Positions 1 through 8,679 of a stretch of 64,000 nucleotides of DNA are shown here, in pieces. The stretch is from Leptospiraceae bacterium. GTDB taxonomy: Bacteria > Spirochaetota > Leptospiria > Turneriellales > Turneriellaceae. The stretch spans positions 62,001-126,000 of the forward strand of contig JANWWS010000012.1 in the NCBI GenBank assembly GCA_025055765.1, written 5' to 3'. The position numbers were made by a program, and so were the translations under genes. Each line of letters opens with the position of its first letter. The stretch's first letter is position 1. The notes under the pieces are model-generated. The model had not been told where the DNA came from and did not search any database. It saw only the letters and a program-made list of their open reading frames with translations.

Positions 1-994
1 AGAGGTGATACTCATAGCCAACGGAAACATATATATAGCTTATAACATAAATATCAATTCCGGTATCAAAGACGTGTTCTTCTTCGTTAAAGGTATGGTT
101 TCTCAAAGAACGAGCAAGGTGGGAAACGAATGGATAGTAGTAATGGCTGCGCAACCTTACTCTCGGATGAAATTGAAAGTACTGGCGCAATACTAAGGCA
201 AAAGTAGCGTTTGTATTATCATCTCGATTCTCCAGCATACGCTCGGGGTCGGAGTAATCAGAGTAATAGAAAGCCCGCATGGAAACCCCAAGCGATCCAT
301 CGTACCACCGAAAGGAAGATCCGAAATTCAACAAGAAGTTTAAGGGTGTGAGATGGTAGTAATTGTTAAAATAAAACATACTTACTCTTGCCGCTCTGCC
401 ACCATAGCGAATACGCATGCTCGTGGTAATCCCATCTTTGAGCCCAGCCCCATTATTTGCATTCGGGTCGTAGCTTATTATTTGAAAACCGTTTACTTCT
501 TGGGTCGCCCCCAAATCCACAATATACGTTTGCGACCCCAAATTCGTCGATTGGTACTTATAGACAGTTGGTTGGCTTGAATCTTCTTCTTGCGCGAAGG
601 TGCGAAAGCCAAATTCCATGTCCGTAAATAATCCCCGATTGGAACGATAGTAAATAAATCCTGTCTCTTTGTTGTTGTCATGAAAGCCTGTTTCATCACG
701 CCCAATACGTACTGCCACCTCCCCTCCAATCATAAACCAGGGATAGGCGAGACTGTAGCGGCGCTCGTCCTGTGTGGCAGGGTTTCGTATTACGGTTTCA
801 AAATTATAGAGACCATAGCTAAGCCGAATGGTAATGCTCCCTAAAGTGCGATCACCCGTGATCGCCATTTCCTCCTTTTTTGCTTCTTCTTCTTGCGCTA
901 TAAGCGGGTGGCTGAAGAGCATCAGGAAGGCTGAGATATAAAATCTCCATTTGGCAAAGACAACTCCTGGTGGTGATCCGATATCTACTCTCAT
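1..994 (-). CDS. Outer-membrane beta-barrel protein, C-terminus cut off by window edge
   Basis: An open frame runs from an ATG at 994 to the first base of the window without a stop, giving 331 visible residues; the C-terminus lies outside. The N-terminus has a hydrophobic signal segment (about residues 16-34, ending in PLIAQ) followed by a charged stretch EEEAKKEE. The rest alternates aromatic and polar residues (for example FIYYRSNRG, VSMFYFNNYYHLTPL, SHYYYPF), the usual look of transmembrane beta-strands. The start overlaps the stop of the upstream lipoprotein gene by 4 nt (ATGA), so it is probably the distal member of the envelope operon. I do not recognise a named family; a porin-like role is inferred. 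Confidence 0.75.
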   Translation of the reverse strand, partial: MRVDIGSPPGVVFAKWRFYISAFLMLFSHPLIAQEEEAKKEEMAITGDRTLGSITIRLSYGLYNFETVIRNPATQDERRYSLAYPWFMIGGEVAVRIGRDETGFHDNNKETGFIYYRSNRGLFTDMEFGFRTFAQEEDSSQPTVYKYQSTNLGSQTYIVDLGATQEVNGFQIISYDPNANNGAGLKDGITTSMRIRYGGRAARVSMFYFNNYYHLTPLNFLLNFGSSFRWYDGSLGVSMRAFYYSDYSDPERMLENRDDNTNATFALVLRQYFQFHPRVRLRSHYYYPFVSHLARSLRNHTFNEEEHVFDTGIDIYVISYIYVSVGYEYHL

Positions 995-1470
995 GGTTCA
1001 AACACCACCACATTTGAGTGCAGGATTCCACTCTTTTTCTCTGCAGGGTAATTATAATTTAGCGACAAAATATAACTCCTCGTACCAGGGCTAAGCACAC
1101 CTAAATCCCACTCGCCTGCATAAGAATTATTCTTTGCTGTTATAAAGGTCAAAATTTGCGTAAACCCAGGGGGTACTTGGTTTTGTCGAATCGCCTCAAT
1201 ATCTTGTATTGTCGGTTTTCCTAAGCGGCTACGTAAAGCGGAGGTGGGAGAAATGGCGAAGTCCGCCGATTTTAACTCCCCCTTCTTTTCATGAAAGACA
1301 TTACTCCAGCCTATTACATAGCGTCCATCGGATGTTGGCCTTGGCGGGGCCAACACAATGCGAAAATCCCCATCGTCGTAAAGGGTGTCGAGAGGATTCA
1401 CATGAGGCTCCTCAATATAGGCTGCACAGCCAACCAAGAATAACCCAATAAAAAACACATGGCCTTTCAT
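991..1470 (-). CDS. Putative lipoprotein, 159 aa
   Basis: A short N-terminal hydrophobic segment ends in FLVGC, a lipobox with the lipidated cysteine at residue 15, so the mature protein should be anchored in a membrane by lipid. The remaining about 145 residues have no motif I recognise; segments such as GRYVIGWSNVF and AGEWDLGVLSPGTRSYILSLNY suggest a beta-rich, perhaps immunoglobulin-like, fold. It lies 3 nt after the preceding gene and overlaps the following OM barrel by 4 nt, so it is almost certainly co-transcribed with both. Function unknown; the context implies a cell-envelope role. Confidence 0.7.
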   Translation of the reverse strand: MKGHVFFIGLFLVGCAAYIEEPHVNPLDTLYDDGDFRIVLAPPRPTSDGRYVIGWSNVFHEKKGELKSADFAISPTSALRSRLGKPTIQDIEAIRQNQVPPGFTQILTFITAKNNSYAGEWDLGVLSPGTRSYILSLNYNYPAEKKSGILHSNVVVFEP

Positions 1471-1473
1471 AAT

Positions 1474-2346
1474 TCACCATTCTGGGCGAGTATACTCCAT
1501 CATAAATTTCTGAAAAAAGCTATACTGCCTCTCAAAGGGGAAATTCTGGAAATAGCGTTTGTGCACAGCATCGAGCAATTTATCAGCTCGCTCTCGGTCT
1601 TCAAAGGCCTCCCATACAGAATATGCCCATGTGCTAAAGCCCAAAATATACATGGTATTTGCCACGTTGCGGTGCTCCCGCAGCATTTTATATCTTCTCT
1701 CTGCCTCCTCGGTGGTCATAGCATTTTCATAGGCTCGCCTCTCATCCGCAATTTTGGTTTGGCGTAAGTAACCATACCCCAGAGAGCCGTAAGTAGTTAA
1801 AAACATAGCAGATCCAGCAAAATAGCTGCGGTTAAAGAACTGACCCCAGCCTGAAAGGACTAGACTTCGAATACAGGCTGCCTCCGCTGTCTTCATTATT
1901 TCTTGGGCAAAAAAATCAAGGTCTAAAAAGCTCACAGTTATCTCGCAATCCACAATGGCTACATAATAGGGGCTAAAATCTATGCCGTGATCGTAGGTTA
2001 CCTTAATGATCTTCTCTTTATCAATGATCTTAGCATAAACTTCACTCGCAACAGAATCTTTCACAAAAACACCGTCCTTGCTTTCCGATAAAAAATGTTT
2101 AAAACTCGTTGTGGAGCGCTCAAGTGCTTTTTTTCGCGCATCAATGATGGCATTTTGCAATGCTGTTTCTTTTGTTCTGCCCTTTCCTATACCATCACTT
2201 ACCCTCACTTTCTTTTTCGTGGAGTAAAATTCTTCTTCAATCCCTAAATCTTGGTAGCCAAGAAGGCAAAGAGGAAAAAGTACATAAAATAGGATTGCCA
2301 CTAGCCTCAGAATTTTCTTTCTCTGGCATGACATTCTCACCCCCAT
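1474..2346 (-). CDS. Membrane protein, DUF5683-like, paralogue of the upstream gene
   Basis: A 290-aa protein with an N-terminal signal/anchor segment, a region of the FlgT-N/LPP20 type (GIGKGRTKETALQNAI followed by an Ala/Lys-rich helix), then a membrane-associated part beginning RSLVLSGWGQFFNRSYFAG, a motif typical of DUF5683 proteins (PGxGQxYN). A second hydrophobic segment lies near residues 225-245. The adjacent upstream gene has the same domain order, so the two are tandem paralogues. The first ATG overlaps that gene by 10 nt; a second in-frame ATG four codons later (at 2334) is preceded by GGGGTGAG and may be the real start. Function unknown. Confidence 0.7.
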   Translation of the reverse strand: MGVRMSCQRKKILRLVAILFYVLFPLCLLGYQDLGIEEEFYSTKKKVRVSDGIGKGRTKETALQNAIIDARKKALERSTTSFKHFLSESKDGVFVKDSVASEVYAKIIDKEKIIKVTYDHGIDFSPYYVAIVDCEITVSFLDLDFFAQEIMKTAEAACIRSLVLSGWGQFFNRSYFAGSAMFLTTYGSLGYGYLRQTKIADERRAYENAMTTEEAERRYKMLREHRNVANTMYILGFSTWAYSVWEAFEDRERADKLLDAVHKRYFQNFPFERQYSFFQKFMMEYTRPEW

Positions 2347-3110
2347 ATTTTGGAAAGAGCTATCTGGAAGAAAATAAAGTCAATTTTAACCCCCCTTTCT
2401 GTCATGGGCTGGTATTCAAAAACCGGCTCAAAACGGTAGGCGCGGCGCAAATTTTCTAGACCTTGTTTACCTAAAAAGCGGGAGCTCGCTGCCTCAGATA
2501 CATTGAAACTCCAGAAGATAATGGCTGGTAGTTGAAAGTTCCAGAAAGCGTTTTCTCGGTCTTGTGCGGTCCGTGCAGAGCGCATAGCATCAATAAATAA
2601 TACATAGAAGGTCCAAAAAGCCGTTCCATAAAGGATGCTCGTCGTATACTGGTTGTTATAAAGCTGACCCCAACCAGGTATCGCCATAGAGCGAAAAGCG
2701 GCACCCTGCACCGTTTTTTCATAGTCATAGACAAAGCGGGGTACATCGAGGTATTCCATAGTCACATCCATTTTTACTTCTGTAAGCAAAGTTCCCTGTT
2801 TACTCCTATAAAAGCGGTGGCTATTCACCTGTAGGTCAATAACCTGTAAATGGGCACTCTTGCGAATCCACACCTCGGAGAGTACGTTATCTTGGGCCAT
2901 GGAATATCCTTTTAGAGTTACCTCACCTTGAGCAATAGCCTTTTTCATACCATTTTTTATGGCATCATTAAAAGACTCCACGGGATCGTTGCTTTCACTT
3001 TCCCCCACGGCATCGGCTATGGTAAGCTTAAAGACATTTGTATACTCACCTGCGAATAGAAAATTCTGCCACAAGAAAAGCGTTACGAACCTTACTGCCC
3101 GAAGCCTCAT
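2337..3110 (-). CDS. Membrane protein, DUF5683-like, paralogue of the downstream gene
   Basis: A 257-aa protein with a cleavable-looking N-terminal signal (ending FLFAG), an N-terminal FlgT-N/LPP20-like region (AVGESESNDPVESFNDAIKN, then Lys/Ala-rich), and a C-terminal half opening with FRSMAIPGWGQLYNNQYTTS, the DUF5683-type signature, followed by a strongly hydrophobic stretch. It matches its downstream neighbour in domain order and in the spacing between the N-terminal domain and the GWGQ motif. It starts 1 nt after the preceding lipoprotein gene and overlaps the next start by 10 nt. The biochemical role is unknown. Confidence 0.7.
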   Translation of the reverse strand: MRLRAVRFVTLFLWQNFLFAGEYTNVFKLTIADAVGESESNDPVESFNDAIKNGMKKAIAQGEVTLKGYSMAQDNVLSEVWIRKSAHLQVIDLQVNSHRFYRSKQGTLLTEVKMDVTMEYLDVPRFVYDYEKTVQGAAFRSMAIPGWGQLYNNQYTTSILYGTAFWTFYVLFIDAMRSARTAQDRENAFWNFQLPAIIFWSFNVSEAASSRFLGKQGLENLRRAYRFEPVFEYQPMTERGVKIDFIFFQIALSKIWG

Positions 3111-3111
3111 A

Positions 3112-3708
3112 TCACCACCTTATCGGAGCATACATATATCCTATGCGGTACTCTCTTTCCCAATTACTCTGACCAGGATGGGCTAGGAAGAGGGTTGACC
3201 AGGTGAACCCAAAAAACTCAAGCCCCACTTGCCCATACAGACCCCAGCGATCATAACTCGTCTGGGTAAGTCTTAAAAGCATCCCCCCACCATAATGGAT
3301 TTTAAATAGCCAGGGAAGGTAGGTGCGGATGTAAAGACCTGGGTAAGTAGAAAGCACTCCGCGCGAACGGTAGGGATAGACACCACCTGACATTTCCCGA
3401 GAATAGTCGATGTCAATATAGTAGTATAGGAATTTATGCCCGGTCCACATCCAGCTCATTTCTTGGTGGATGAAAAGCCCGAGACCAAAGCCCATCGATC
3501 GGTACCAAGGAACATGGTCGCGATCATCCACTCCCCGGCTGTTAAAGTTGAGATAGGCTATGGGTATATATTTAACGGGCTGGCGGTGGAATTCCGTTGG
3601 ACCACCATGTTTTGGCTGTTCAACCACAGGTTGAGGAGAGCGACATGCCAAAACCAAAATACCCCATAACCACAGTGCATTTTTATATTTAAAGCAAGCA
3701 CCCTTCAT
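3112..3708 (-). CDS. Putative lipoprotein with beta-rich body
   Basis: I chose the ATG at 3708, which follows the stop of the upstream gene by one base, over the GTG four codons upstream. The N-terminus has a basic segment, a hydrophobic run (LWLWGILVLAC) and a cysteine in a spirochaete-like lipobox. The mature part is rich in aromatic residues and alternating strands (FNSRGVDDRDHVPWYRSMGFG, LYIRTYLPWLFKIHYGGG, YGQVGLEFFGFTW), so it may be a lipid-anchored small barrel or an OM-associated protein. Family not recognised. It is part of the seven-gene envelope operon. Confidence 0.65.
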   Translation of the reverse strand: MKGACFKYKNALWLWGILVLACRSPQPVVEQPKHGGPTEFHRQPVKYIPIAYLNFNSRGVDDRDHVPWYRSMGFGLGLFIHQEMSWMWTGHKFLYYYIDIDYSREMSGGVYPYRSRGVLSTYPGLYIRTYLPWLFKIHYGGGMLLRLTQTSYDRWGLYGQVGLEFFGFTWSTLFLAHPGQSNWEREYRIGYMYAPIRW

Positions 3709-3709
3709 T

Positions 3710-4252
3710 TCAGCGCCCACTCATAAAGTCAAAAGAATATTTTAGACCAAAGGCCATCGAGGGACCAGCAGGAAAACGATAGCGGCCTTGGGCATTATTT
3801 ATAAGGTGGCGAAAGCTATAGAATACCCGAAAGTGATCTGACCAAAACAGGCTCATCCCCACTGTCCAATGGTAAGAATAGGCCTGGGGGAGAAGAGGCA
3901 TAATACCACTACCAAGATAGACTGTGGCTTTGTCCGTACGCAAAAAATGAAAGTATGCAGAAAAGGACATAAACCAAAAGCGATAATCCGAGGTGACAAG
4001 AGGTGCTTTTACAGGATCTGGGCCCTGCTCTTCGGCATCATCTTCTGATTCTCCCTTGAAGAGTTTACTTGCAAAAAAAAATTCCATTTCTGCATCAAAT
4101 CTTCGGTCTGAGCTAAAAAGACCAAAGCCATAAAAATTGGTATTCTCGGCATTCATATACTCTAATTTAAAACCATTAAACTCTCGACCGTAAAGCTTTT
4201 GGCCGAGGCCTATCCCCATGATGGCTAGCAATACAAAGACTCTTTTAGCCAA
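3710..4252 (-). CDS. Small outer-membrane barrel-like protein, 180 aa
   Basis: There is a clear signal peptide (hydrophobic from residue 5 to about 18, then LYGREF). The remainder has alternating aromatic strands (MNAENTNFYGFGLFSSDRRF, VYLGSGIMPLLPQAYSYHW, FGLKYSFDF) and one acidic loop (KGESEDDAEEQGPDPV), consistent with an 8-strand OM barrel. It lies 8 nt after the PorV-like gene and 1 nt before the next lipoprotein gene. No named family is recognised; the prediction rests on composition and context. Confidence 0.65.
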   Translation of the reverse strand: MAKRVFVLLAIMGIGLGQKLYGREFNGFKLEYMNAENTNFYGFGLFSSDRRFDAEMEFFFASKLFKGESEDDAEEQGPDPVKAPLVTSDYRFWFMSFSAYFHFLRTDKATVYLGSGIMPLLPQAYSYHWTVGMSLFWSDHFRVFYSFRHLINNAQGRYRFPAGPSMAFGLKYSFDFMSGR

Positions 4253-4260
4253 GTTACCCC

Positions 4261-6006
4261 CTATCGATCTCCCAAATTGGTATCTAATAGAGAAGATGTC
4301 TGTAGAGCAAAGTCTTTTACAACATTTTCTCTAAGAACCTCAAATCGCTCATAGGTATTCCAATACTCGCTTAAAGCAGAAATCTCCTTGTCATTGGCGC
4401 GAAAATATACCAGCCGAGCCTTTAGGTGAGTTTCTCTGTGGTCAATTTCAAGGGCCGGTAAGAGCAGAAGGTCGGCACTGTGAAACTTGCAGAGCCGATT
4501 GAGATACTGGATATCATTCTCGCCCGCCTCGCGGCGCGGTGAGTTCTTAACCCGCCACTCAGACACCAATAGCAGTGCTTCTTGTTTTAAAGCAAACTCA
4601 AGTATAGAGGCTCGCAGGTTGGTACTAAAGGTATTGGGGAAGGGTTCGCTTGTCGTATAATATTCAGCAAAGGGGAAAACAGCGATGCGGAACCTTTTTG
4701 CTACTGCTTTCTTCCCCTCTTCCTTTTCCGGAACTTCGGGAAGAGGGCGATCATCTTTAGGTCTTATTGCATTGGGATCATAGTCATCACTTTGGGGTAT
4801 ATTCGTTGCCTCCCATATATCATCGATAATTTCCTCTGGCTGTATTTCTCGGGCAAAACGATAGGCACTCACATAACGGTCTGTAATGGCTACGGGCACT
4901 ACCCGAGTTTTTCCGTAATAATCGGTATATCTCTTTATATTTTCAAAGCTCTGGTGGATCGCAAAACTATGGTAGGTCTCTCTTAGACCCGAAATAGCGG
5001 CCAGATTTTCCATATTGGCCGTGGCGCGGTAAGCAGCATTTTCAAAGTAAACCTGGCCTGCATATTCAAGAGATACCTTGGAGCTACCCACAGATTCCCC
5101 AAGCCCTAATCCCCAATAGGCTCCCTTAATAGCTCCCTGACGACTCATGCCCAGCCGTAGGGCCAAAAAGTAAAAAGGCCAATATTCCATCCCCCACCGA
5201 AACATGGCGGGTAGATGGGGAGAGAGAGAAATATCCCCATTTAGCATAAAGCGATAGCGGTAGTAGAGGCTTATACCGCTCACATATTCAGGATGGTAGT
5301 CACGTTGCACTTCATTTCTCATACCAAAACGCGGGTGTAGGTTGCGCACCGCAAAGCCTGCCGAGACACGGGGTAGATAGAAAAAAAACCCTTTTAAATC
5401 AGAGAGGTCATAGGTAGCTAAAATCCCAAGGTCTAAAAAAATCCCCCGACGGCTTCGTGGATAAAAGATCTGTGAATCATCGCGCTCTGCAGAAGGTGGG
5501 AAATCTGCCCCAAAAAATTTTAGACCACCCCCAACGTGGATATAGCGGCCCTTTAGCGGCGCGGCATAAGCAAGACCTGTGTGGTAGCTGTATTTGTTGC
5601 GGTCAGGATGGCTGTGTTCGCCGTGGCGAACCTGAGCATTGTCTCTTACCGTAAGCCATTGCCCATAAAAACCTAAATTTCCATAAGGTAGAGGTGCACT
5701 TAAAGCTAGGGAATTGGCCTGTACATGCTTGGGTAATTCATGGGAACTTAAAGCCCATTCCCAATAACCCATAAGCGAAAGCCCAGCTGGATTATAACGT
5801 AAAGCCGAGAGATCGTCGGGGCGAGCGGTAATGGCGCCTCCCATGCCTAGGGCGCGCACCCCCATGGGTGCCATAAGAGCACTACTTGCAGAGAGCACCC
5901 CCACCGACGAGCCATCGGCACTTTGGGCTAAACCCTGCGAGGTATAGACCAAGAAAAATATTGAGACAATGAGGGCCGCAAGAGTTCGAAATGCATAACT
6001 AGGCAT
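4261..6006 (-). CDS. PorV/UPF0164-like outer-membrane barrel with C-terminal CsgG-like domain
   Basis: A 581-aa secreted protein heading the envelope operon. After a signal peptide it carries the segment RALGMGGAITARPDD ... RYNPAGL, the N-terminal hallmark of FadL-fold PorV/PorQ/UPF0164 proteins, followed by about 300 residues of barrel-like sequence. A low-complexity linker (about residues 395-440, rich in D, P, E and K) leads to a C-terminal domain beginning FRIAVFPFAEYYTTSEPFP, which looks like the TolB-N/CsgG/FlgT type of periplasmic nucleotide-free alpha/beta domain. FadL-fold proteins move hydrophobic substrates or act as OM shuttles; the substrate here is unknown. The barrel-plus-CsgG fusion is unusual. 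Confidence 0.75.
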   Translation of the reverse strand: MPSYAFRTLAALIVSIFFLVYTSQGLAQSADGSSVGVLSASSALMAPMGVRALGMGGAITARPDDLSALRYNPAGLSLMGYWEWALSSHELPKHVQANSLALSAPLPYGNLGFYGQWLTVRDNAQVRHGEHSHPDRNKYSYHTGLAYAAPLKGRYIHVGGGLKFFGADFPPSAERDDSQIFYPRSRRGIFLDLGILATYDLSDLKGFFFYLPRVSAGFAVRNLHPRFGMRNEVQRDYHPEYVSGISLYYRYRFMLNGDISLSPHLPAMFRWGMEYWPFYFLALRLGMSRQGAIKGAYWGLGLGESVGSSKVSLEYAGQVYFENAAYRATANMENLAAISGLRETYHSFAIHQSFENIKRYTDYYGKTRVVPVAITDRYVSAYRFAREIQPEEIIDDIWEATNIPQSDDYDPNAIRPKDDRPLPEVPEKEEGKKAVAKRFRIAVFPFAEYYTTSEPFPNTFSTNLRASILEFALKQEALLLVSEWRVKNSPRREAGENDIQYLNRLCKFHSADLLLLPALEIDHRETHLKARLVYFRANDKEISALSEYWNTYERFEVLRENVVKDFALQTSSLLDTNLGDR

Positions 6007-6118
6007 ATAATTTTCTGCGGCTCTTTGGGAGGCGCAGCCTCTTGCATACAGTTTTTCATAAATAGGAGAGCAACCACTTTTTCATTGACCGGCCTGTTCC
6101 CAAGAGGGGAATTCCCCT

Positions 6119-7057
6119 GTGATCCGATTTTCCCATCTCAGCAAAGTATTTCCCGTAAAAAAACACAAGGTTCATGCTCTTTATGAAGTAAGCTTTGATG
6201 TCCCTTTAGGTAAGGTAACGGCGCTTGTGGGAGAAAGTGGCAGCGGCAAAAGCACTCTGGCTCGTATTTTCTTAGGCCTATACAGACCAACAGCAGGATA
6301 CTTTGCTTATAACGAACTCATGAGTCCCTACATGACAGCCAAGGATTGGCGAAGACTAAGACGTAGGGTAGCCATGGTTTTTCAGGACCCCTATAATTCT
6401 CTAAATCCACGGCTCAACGTAGAAGAAATTGTGCGCGAGGGACTTGAGATCCACCGTCAAGAATTTCAGTTAAAGAAAAAGGAAATGCGGGAAAGAGTTG
6501 TTGCTGTACTGGAAAAAGTAGGGCTTAGCAGCGAAGCTCTTGGAAAATACCCCCATGAATTTAGTGGTGGACAACGACAGCGAATTGGTCTTGCCCGAGC
6601 CCTTATTTTAAAACCGGAAGTATTAGTTCTCGATGAGCCTTTGAGTGCTCTTGACGTGTCTATTCAAGCTCAAATTTTAAATCTCTTGCAAGTACTCAAA
6701 GACGAAGAGCAGTTAACCTATCTATTTATTACTCATGATCTATCTGTTGTCGAATATCTAGCCGACTATGTAGCCGTGCTTTATGCAGGCAGGCTACTGG
6801 AATACCGCAAGGCCCGTGACTTTTTTCTCTCACCCCGCCATCCCTATAGTCTTAGTTTGCTTGAGGCAATTCCTTCGGTAGAAAAATTGGGTCAGCCTTT
6901 CCCAGCAGTAAGGGGGGAAGCCCCATCTCCCTTGGAGATAGCGGCAGGATGTCCCTTTGCTAGCCGCTGCAGCCGCAAGCTCAATATCTGTGAGAAAGAA
7001 TTCCCACAAAAGGAAACGACAAAAGATGGCTTTTATTTTTGTCACAACCCGCTTTAA
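6119..7057 (+). CDS. Oligopeptide/dipeptide ABC transporter ATPase (OppF/DppF type)
   Basis: A complete 312-aa ABC ATPase: Walker A GESGSGKST (residues 38-46), Q-loop VFQDPYNSLNPR, signature SGGQRQR, Walker B VLVLDEP and the switch histidine in ITHDLS. The C-terminal extension with CPFASRCSRKLNICEKEFP is the Cys-containing oligopeptide_HPY tail of OppD/OppF proteins, so the family is secure. It would power peptide (or nickel/other solute) import at the inner membrane. The GTG start is supported by AGAGGGGA nine bases upstream. No permease, binding protein or second ATPase is adjacent, so its partners must be elsewhere. Confidence 0.9.
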   Translation: MIRFSHLSKVFPVKKHKVHALYEVSFDVPLGKVTALVGESGSGKSTLARIFLGLYRPTAGYFAYNELMSPYMTAKDWRRLRRRVAMVFQDPYNSLNPRLNVEEIVREGLEIHRQEFQLKKKEMRERVVAVLEKVGLSSEALGKYPHEFSGGQRQRIGLARALILKPEVLVLDEPLSALDVSIQAQILNLLQVLKDEEQLTYLFITHDLSVVEYLADYVAVLYAGRLLEYRKARDFFLSPRHPYSLSLLEAIPSVEKLGQPFPAVRGEAPSPLEIAAGCPFASRCSRKLNICEKEFPQKETTKDGFYFCHNPL

Positions 7058-7058
7058 T

Positions 7059-8621
7059 TTATTTTGCTAGCGCCTTGCGCTTGTTTTTCTCATAGCTAAG
7101 CACATGCTCCACTAACCGCTGGCCCGAGAAAAATTCTATATCACGGTTTTTCTTTAGGGATTCCTCTGCCGCAAGAGTGAGTTGAGCATTAGACAAAATA
7201 AAGCCTTTCTGACAAGAGAGAGTACCCATGCGGTTGCGGTAATTTGCAAGAAAAATATCGCTTAGCTGGGTTTGGTCTCGAAAACGTCGCAAGGAAAAAA
7301 GTGCTTTTTGTGATGGCTGTCCCTTATGCGCTGCCGTAAAATCAAGGGCTTCACTTTCCGAAAGAGCCTCTTGTTGTAAGATGCGGTAGCCAAGACTTTC
7401 TGCCACTTGTCTTATAAAAAGGGGCAATTCATCACGGGAATAAGACATAAAGCGGCTCATGGCCCATTCAGGTGTAGGGATAGCGTAATCTCCCTTTAAA
7501 GAGACCCCACCGTCACGGATCTCAAAATATTTTGAAAAATCTATCCTAACTTCTTGAAAAATTCCGGACTCAGAATAAAATAGGTTGGCAGGCAAAAGAT
7601 TTTGAAATGTCTCTTCAAAAAGCTTCTCAAAAGGGATAGCATTTTCCAAGGGGGGATGTAGGTCGATGTAATCAATATAATAGCGGATTTTATCAAGTTG
7701 CGCATAACTAGTACGCAAGGAAGATAGTTCCTCATATAAATGGGCTGCTTTTTGAAAATTCTGCTCTTGTAGGTAAAATAACAGGGCAAAGTATTTAAAT
7801 TCTACTAGATAGTCTTCAGGTAGATGATGCTCTGCCACTAGTCTTTCTAAGAACTGACATGCTTCTGTGTAGGCTTTTTGTTTTATGCAGGCATTGACAT
7901 AAATGCGACCAAGCCATACTTTTTTCATTTCATCTATAGTTTTTGGCAAAAGATCTAGAATCTTTTTTTTTGCTTCACTGAAGTGGCTTTTACCTGACAT
8001 AAGCACAAAAAGATAAGCGTACGCATCTTCGTCAGGATATCGGCTCATAAGCTCAGAAATAACTTCAAAGGCCTTTGCCTCCCTACCTGCTTCATAAAGA
8101 ACTGCCGCGTATACTTTGAGAAATTCTCCATCAAAAACTTTCTGGGCATATGCCCTATCCATAAAATGCAGGGCAATCTCAAGCTCGTGAGCACGACCCG
8201 CCCAGAGACCAAGTTCCCGCAAGGCTTCACTATCTTCCGGTACCACTTGCAGCAGATTTAGGTAGGCCTCAAAGGCACTTTCTTCATCTTCACACAGCTT
8301 TGTGTAAAAGGCAATCTTACGGTAAAGTTCAGGAATACCTAAAGCAGAGGGGTACTTTCCAAGTCTGCGGATTTCATGCAAGGTTTCAAGTGCTTCCTTT
8401 GGTTGTTGCAATTCTTCAAAACAGCGCAATCTTTGGTAGTACAGCTGGGGGTCACCTATGCTTCTTATTTTTTCAAGATCCAAAAGCTGCAAGGCCTCTT
8501 GGTAGCGTCCCTGGGCCAAAAGCTCTTGTACTTTTTCTGAAAGTCCGGGATCTGATTGTAAAAAAAAATAAACCAGAAGAAAAAATAAAACCAAACCCAC
8601 ACCAGCTATGAGATAAAGCAT
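7059..8621 (-). CDS. Membrane-anchored TPR protein with degenerate Mrr-like C-terminal domain
   Basis: A 520-aa protein. Residues 1-22 form a single transmembrane helix; about residues 30-330 are tetratricopeptide-like helical repeats (for example GRYQEALQLLDLEKI, SAFEAYLNLLQVVPEDSEAL, KAYTEACQFLERLV). The last about 110 residues (from ESLGYRILQQEAL to GFILSNAQLTLAAEESLKK and GQRLVEHV) follow the strand order of Mrr/restriction-endonuclease-like domains, but the usual DxnQxK catalytic residues appear lost (ALFSLRRF stands where VQCKRW-type sequence is expected). It is therefore probably a non-catalytic binding or scaffold module. The Mrr relationship is my inference. It converges on the OppF-type gene. 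Confidence 0.65.
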   Translation of the reverse strand: MLYLIAGVGLVLFFLLVYFFLQSDPGLSEKVQELLAQGRYQEALQLLDLEKIRSIGDPQLYYQRLRCFEELQQPKEALETLHEIRRLGKYPSALGIPELYRKIAFYTKLCEDEESAFEAYLNLLQVVPEDSEALRELGLWAGRAHELEIALHFMDRAYAQKVFDGEFLKVYAAVLYEAGREAKAFEVISELMSRYPDEDAYAYLFVLMSGKSHFSEAKKKILDLLPKTIDEMKKVWLGRIYVNACIKQKAYTEACQFLERLVAEHHLPEDYLVEFKYFALLFYLQEQNFQKAAHLYEELSSLRTSYAQLDKIRYYIDYIDLHPPLENAIPFEKLFEETFQNLLPANLFYSESGIFQEVRIDFSKYFEIRDGGVSLKGDYAIPTPEWAMSRFMSYSRDELPLFIRQVAESLGYRILQQEALSESEALDFTAAHKGQPSQKALFSLRRFRDQTQLSDIFLANYRNRMGTLSCQKGFILSNAQLTLAAEESLKKNRDIEFFSGQRLVEHVLSYEKNKRKALAK

Positions 8622-8679
8622 GAGTGTAATAAGCCTAATTTGTGACTAGGCGACTCGTCAAAATCAAACAGAAAAGCAT

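Noticed and set aside
5-196. Plus-strand 63-codon frame at the left edge
   Set aside because: It is the shadow of the truncated barrel gene, whose frame is open over the whole first kilobase.
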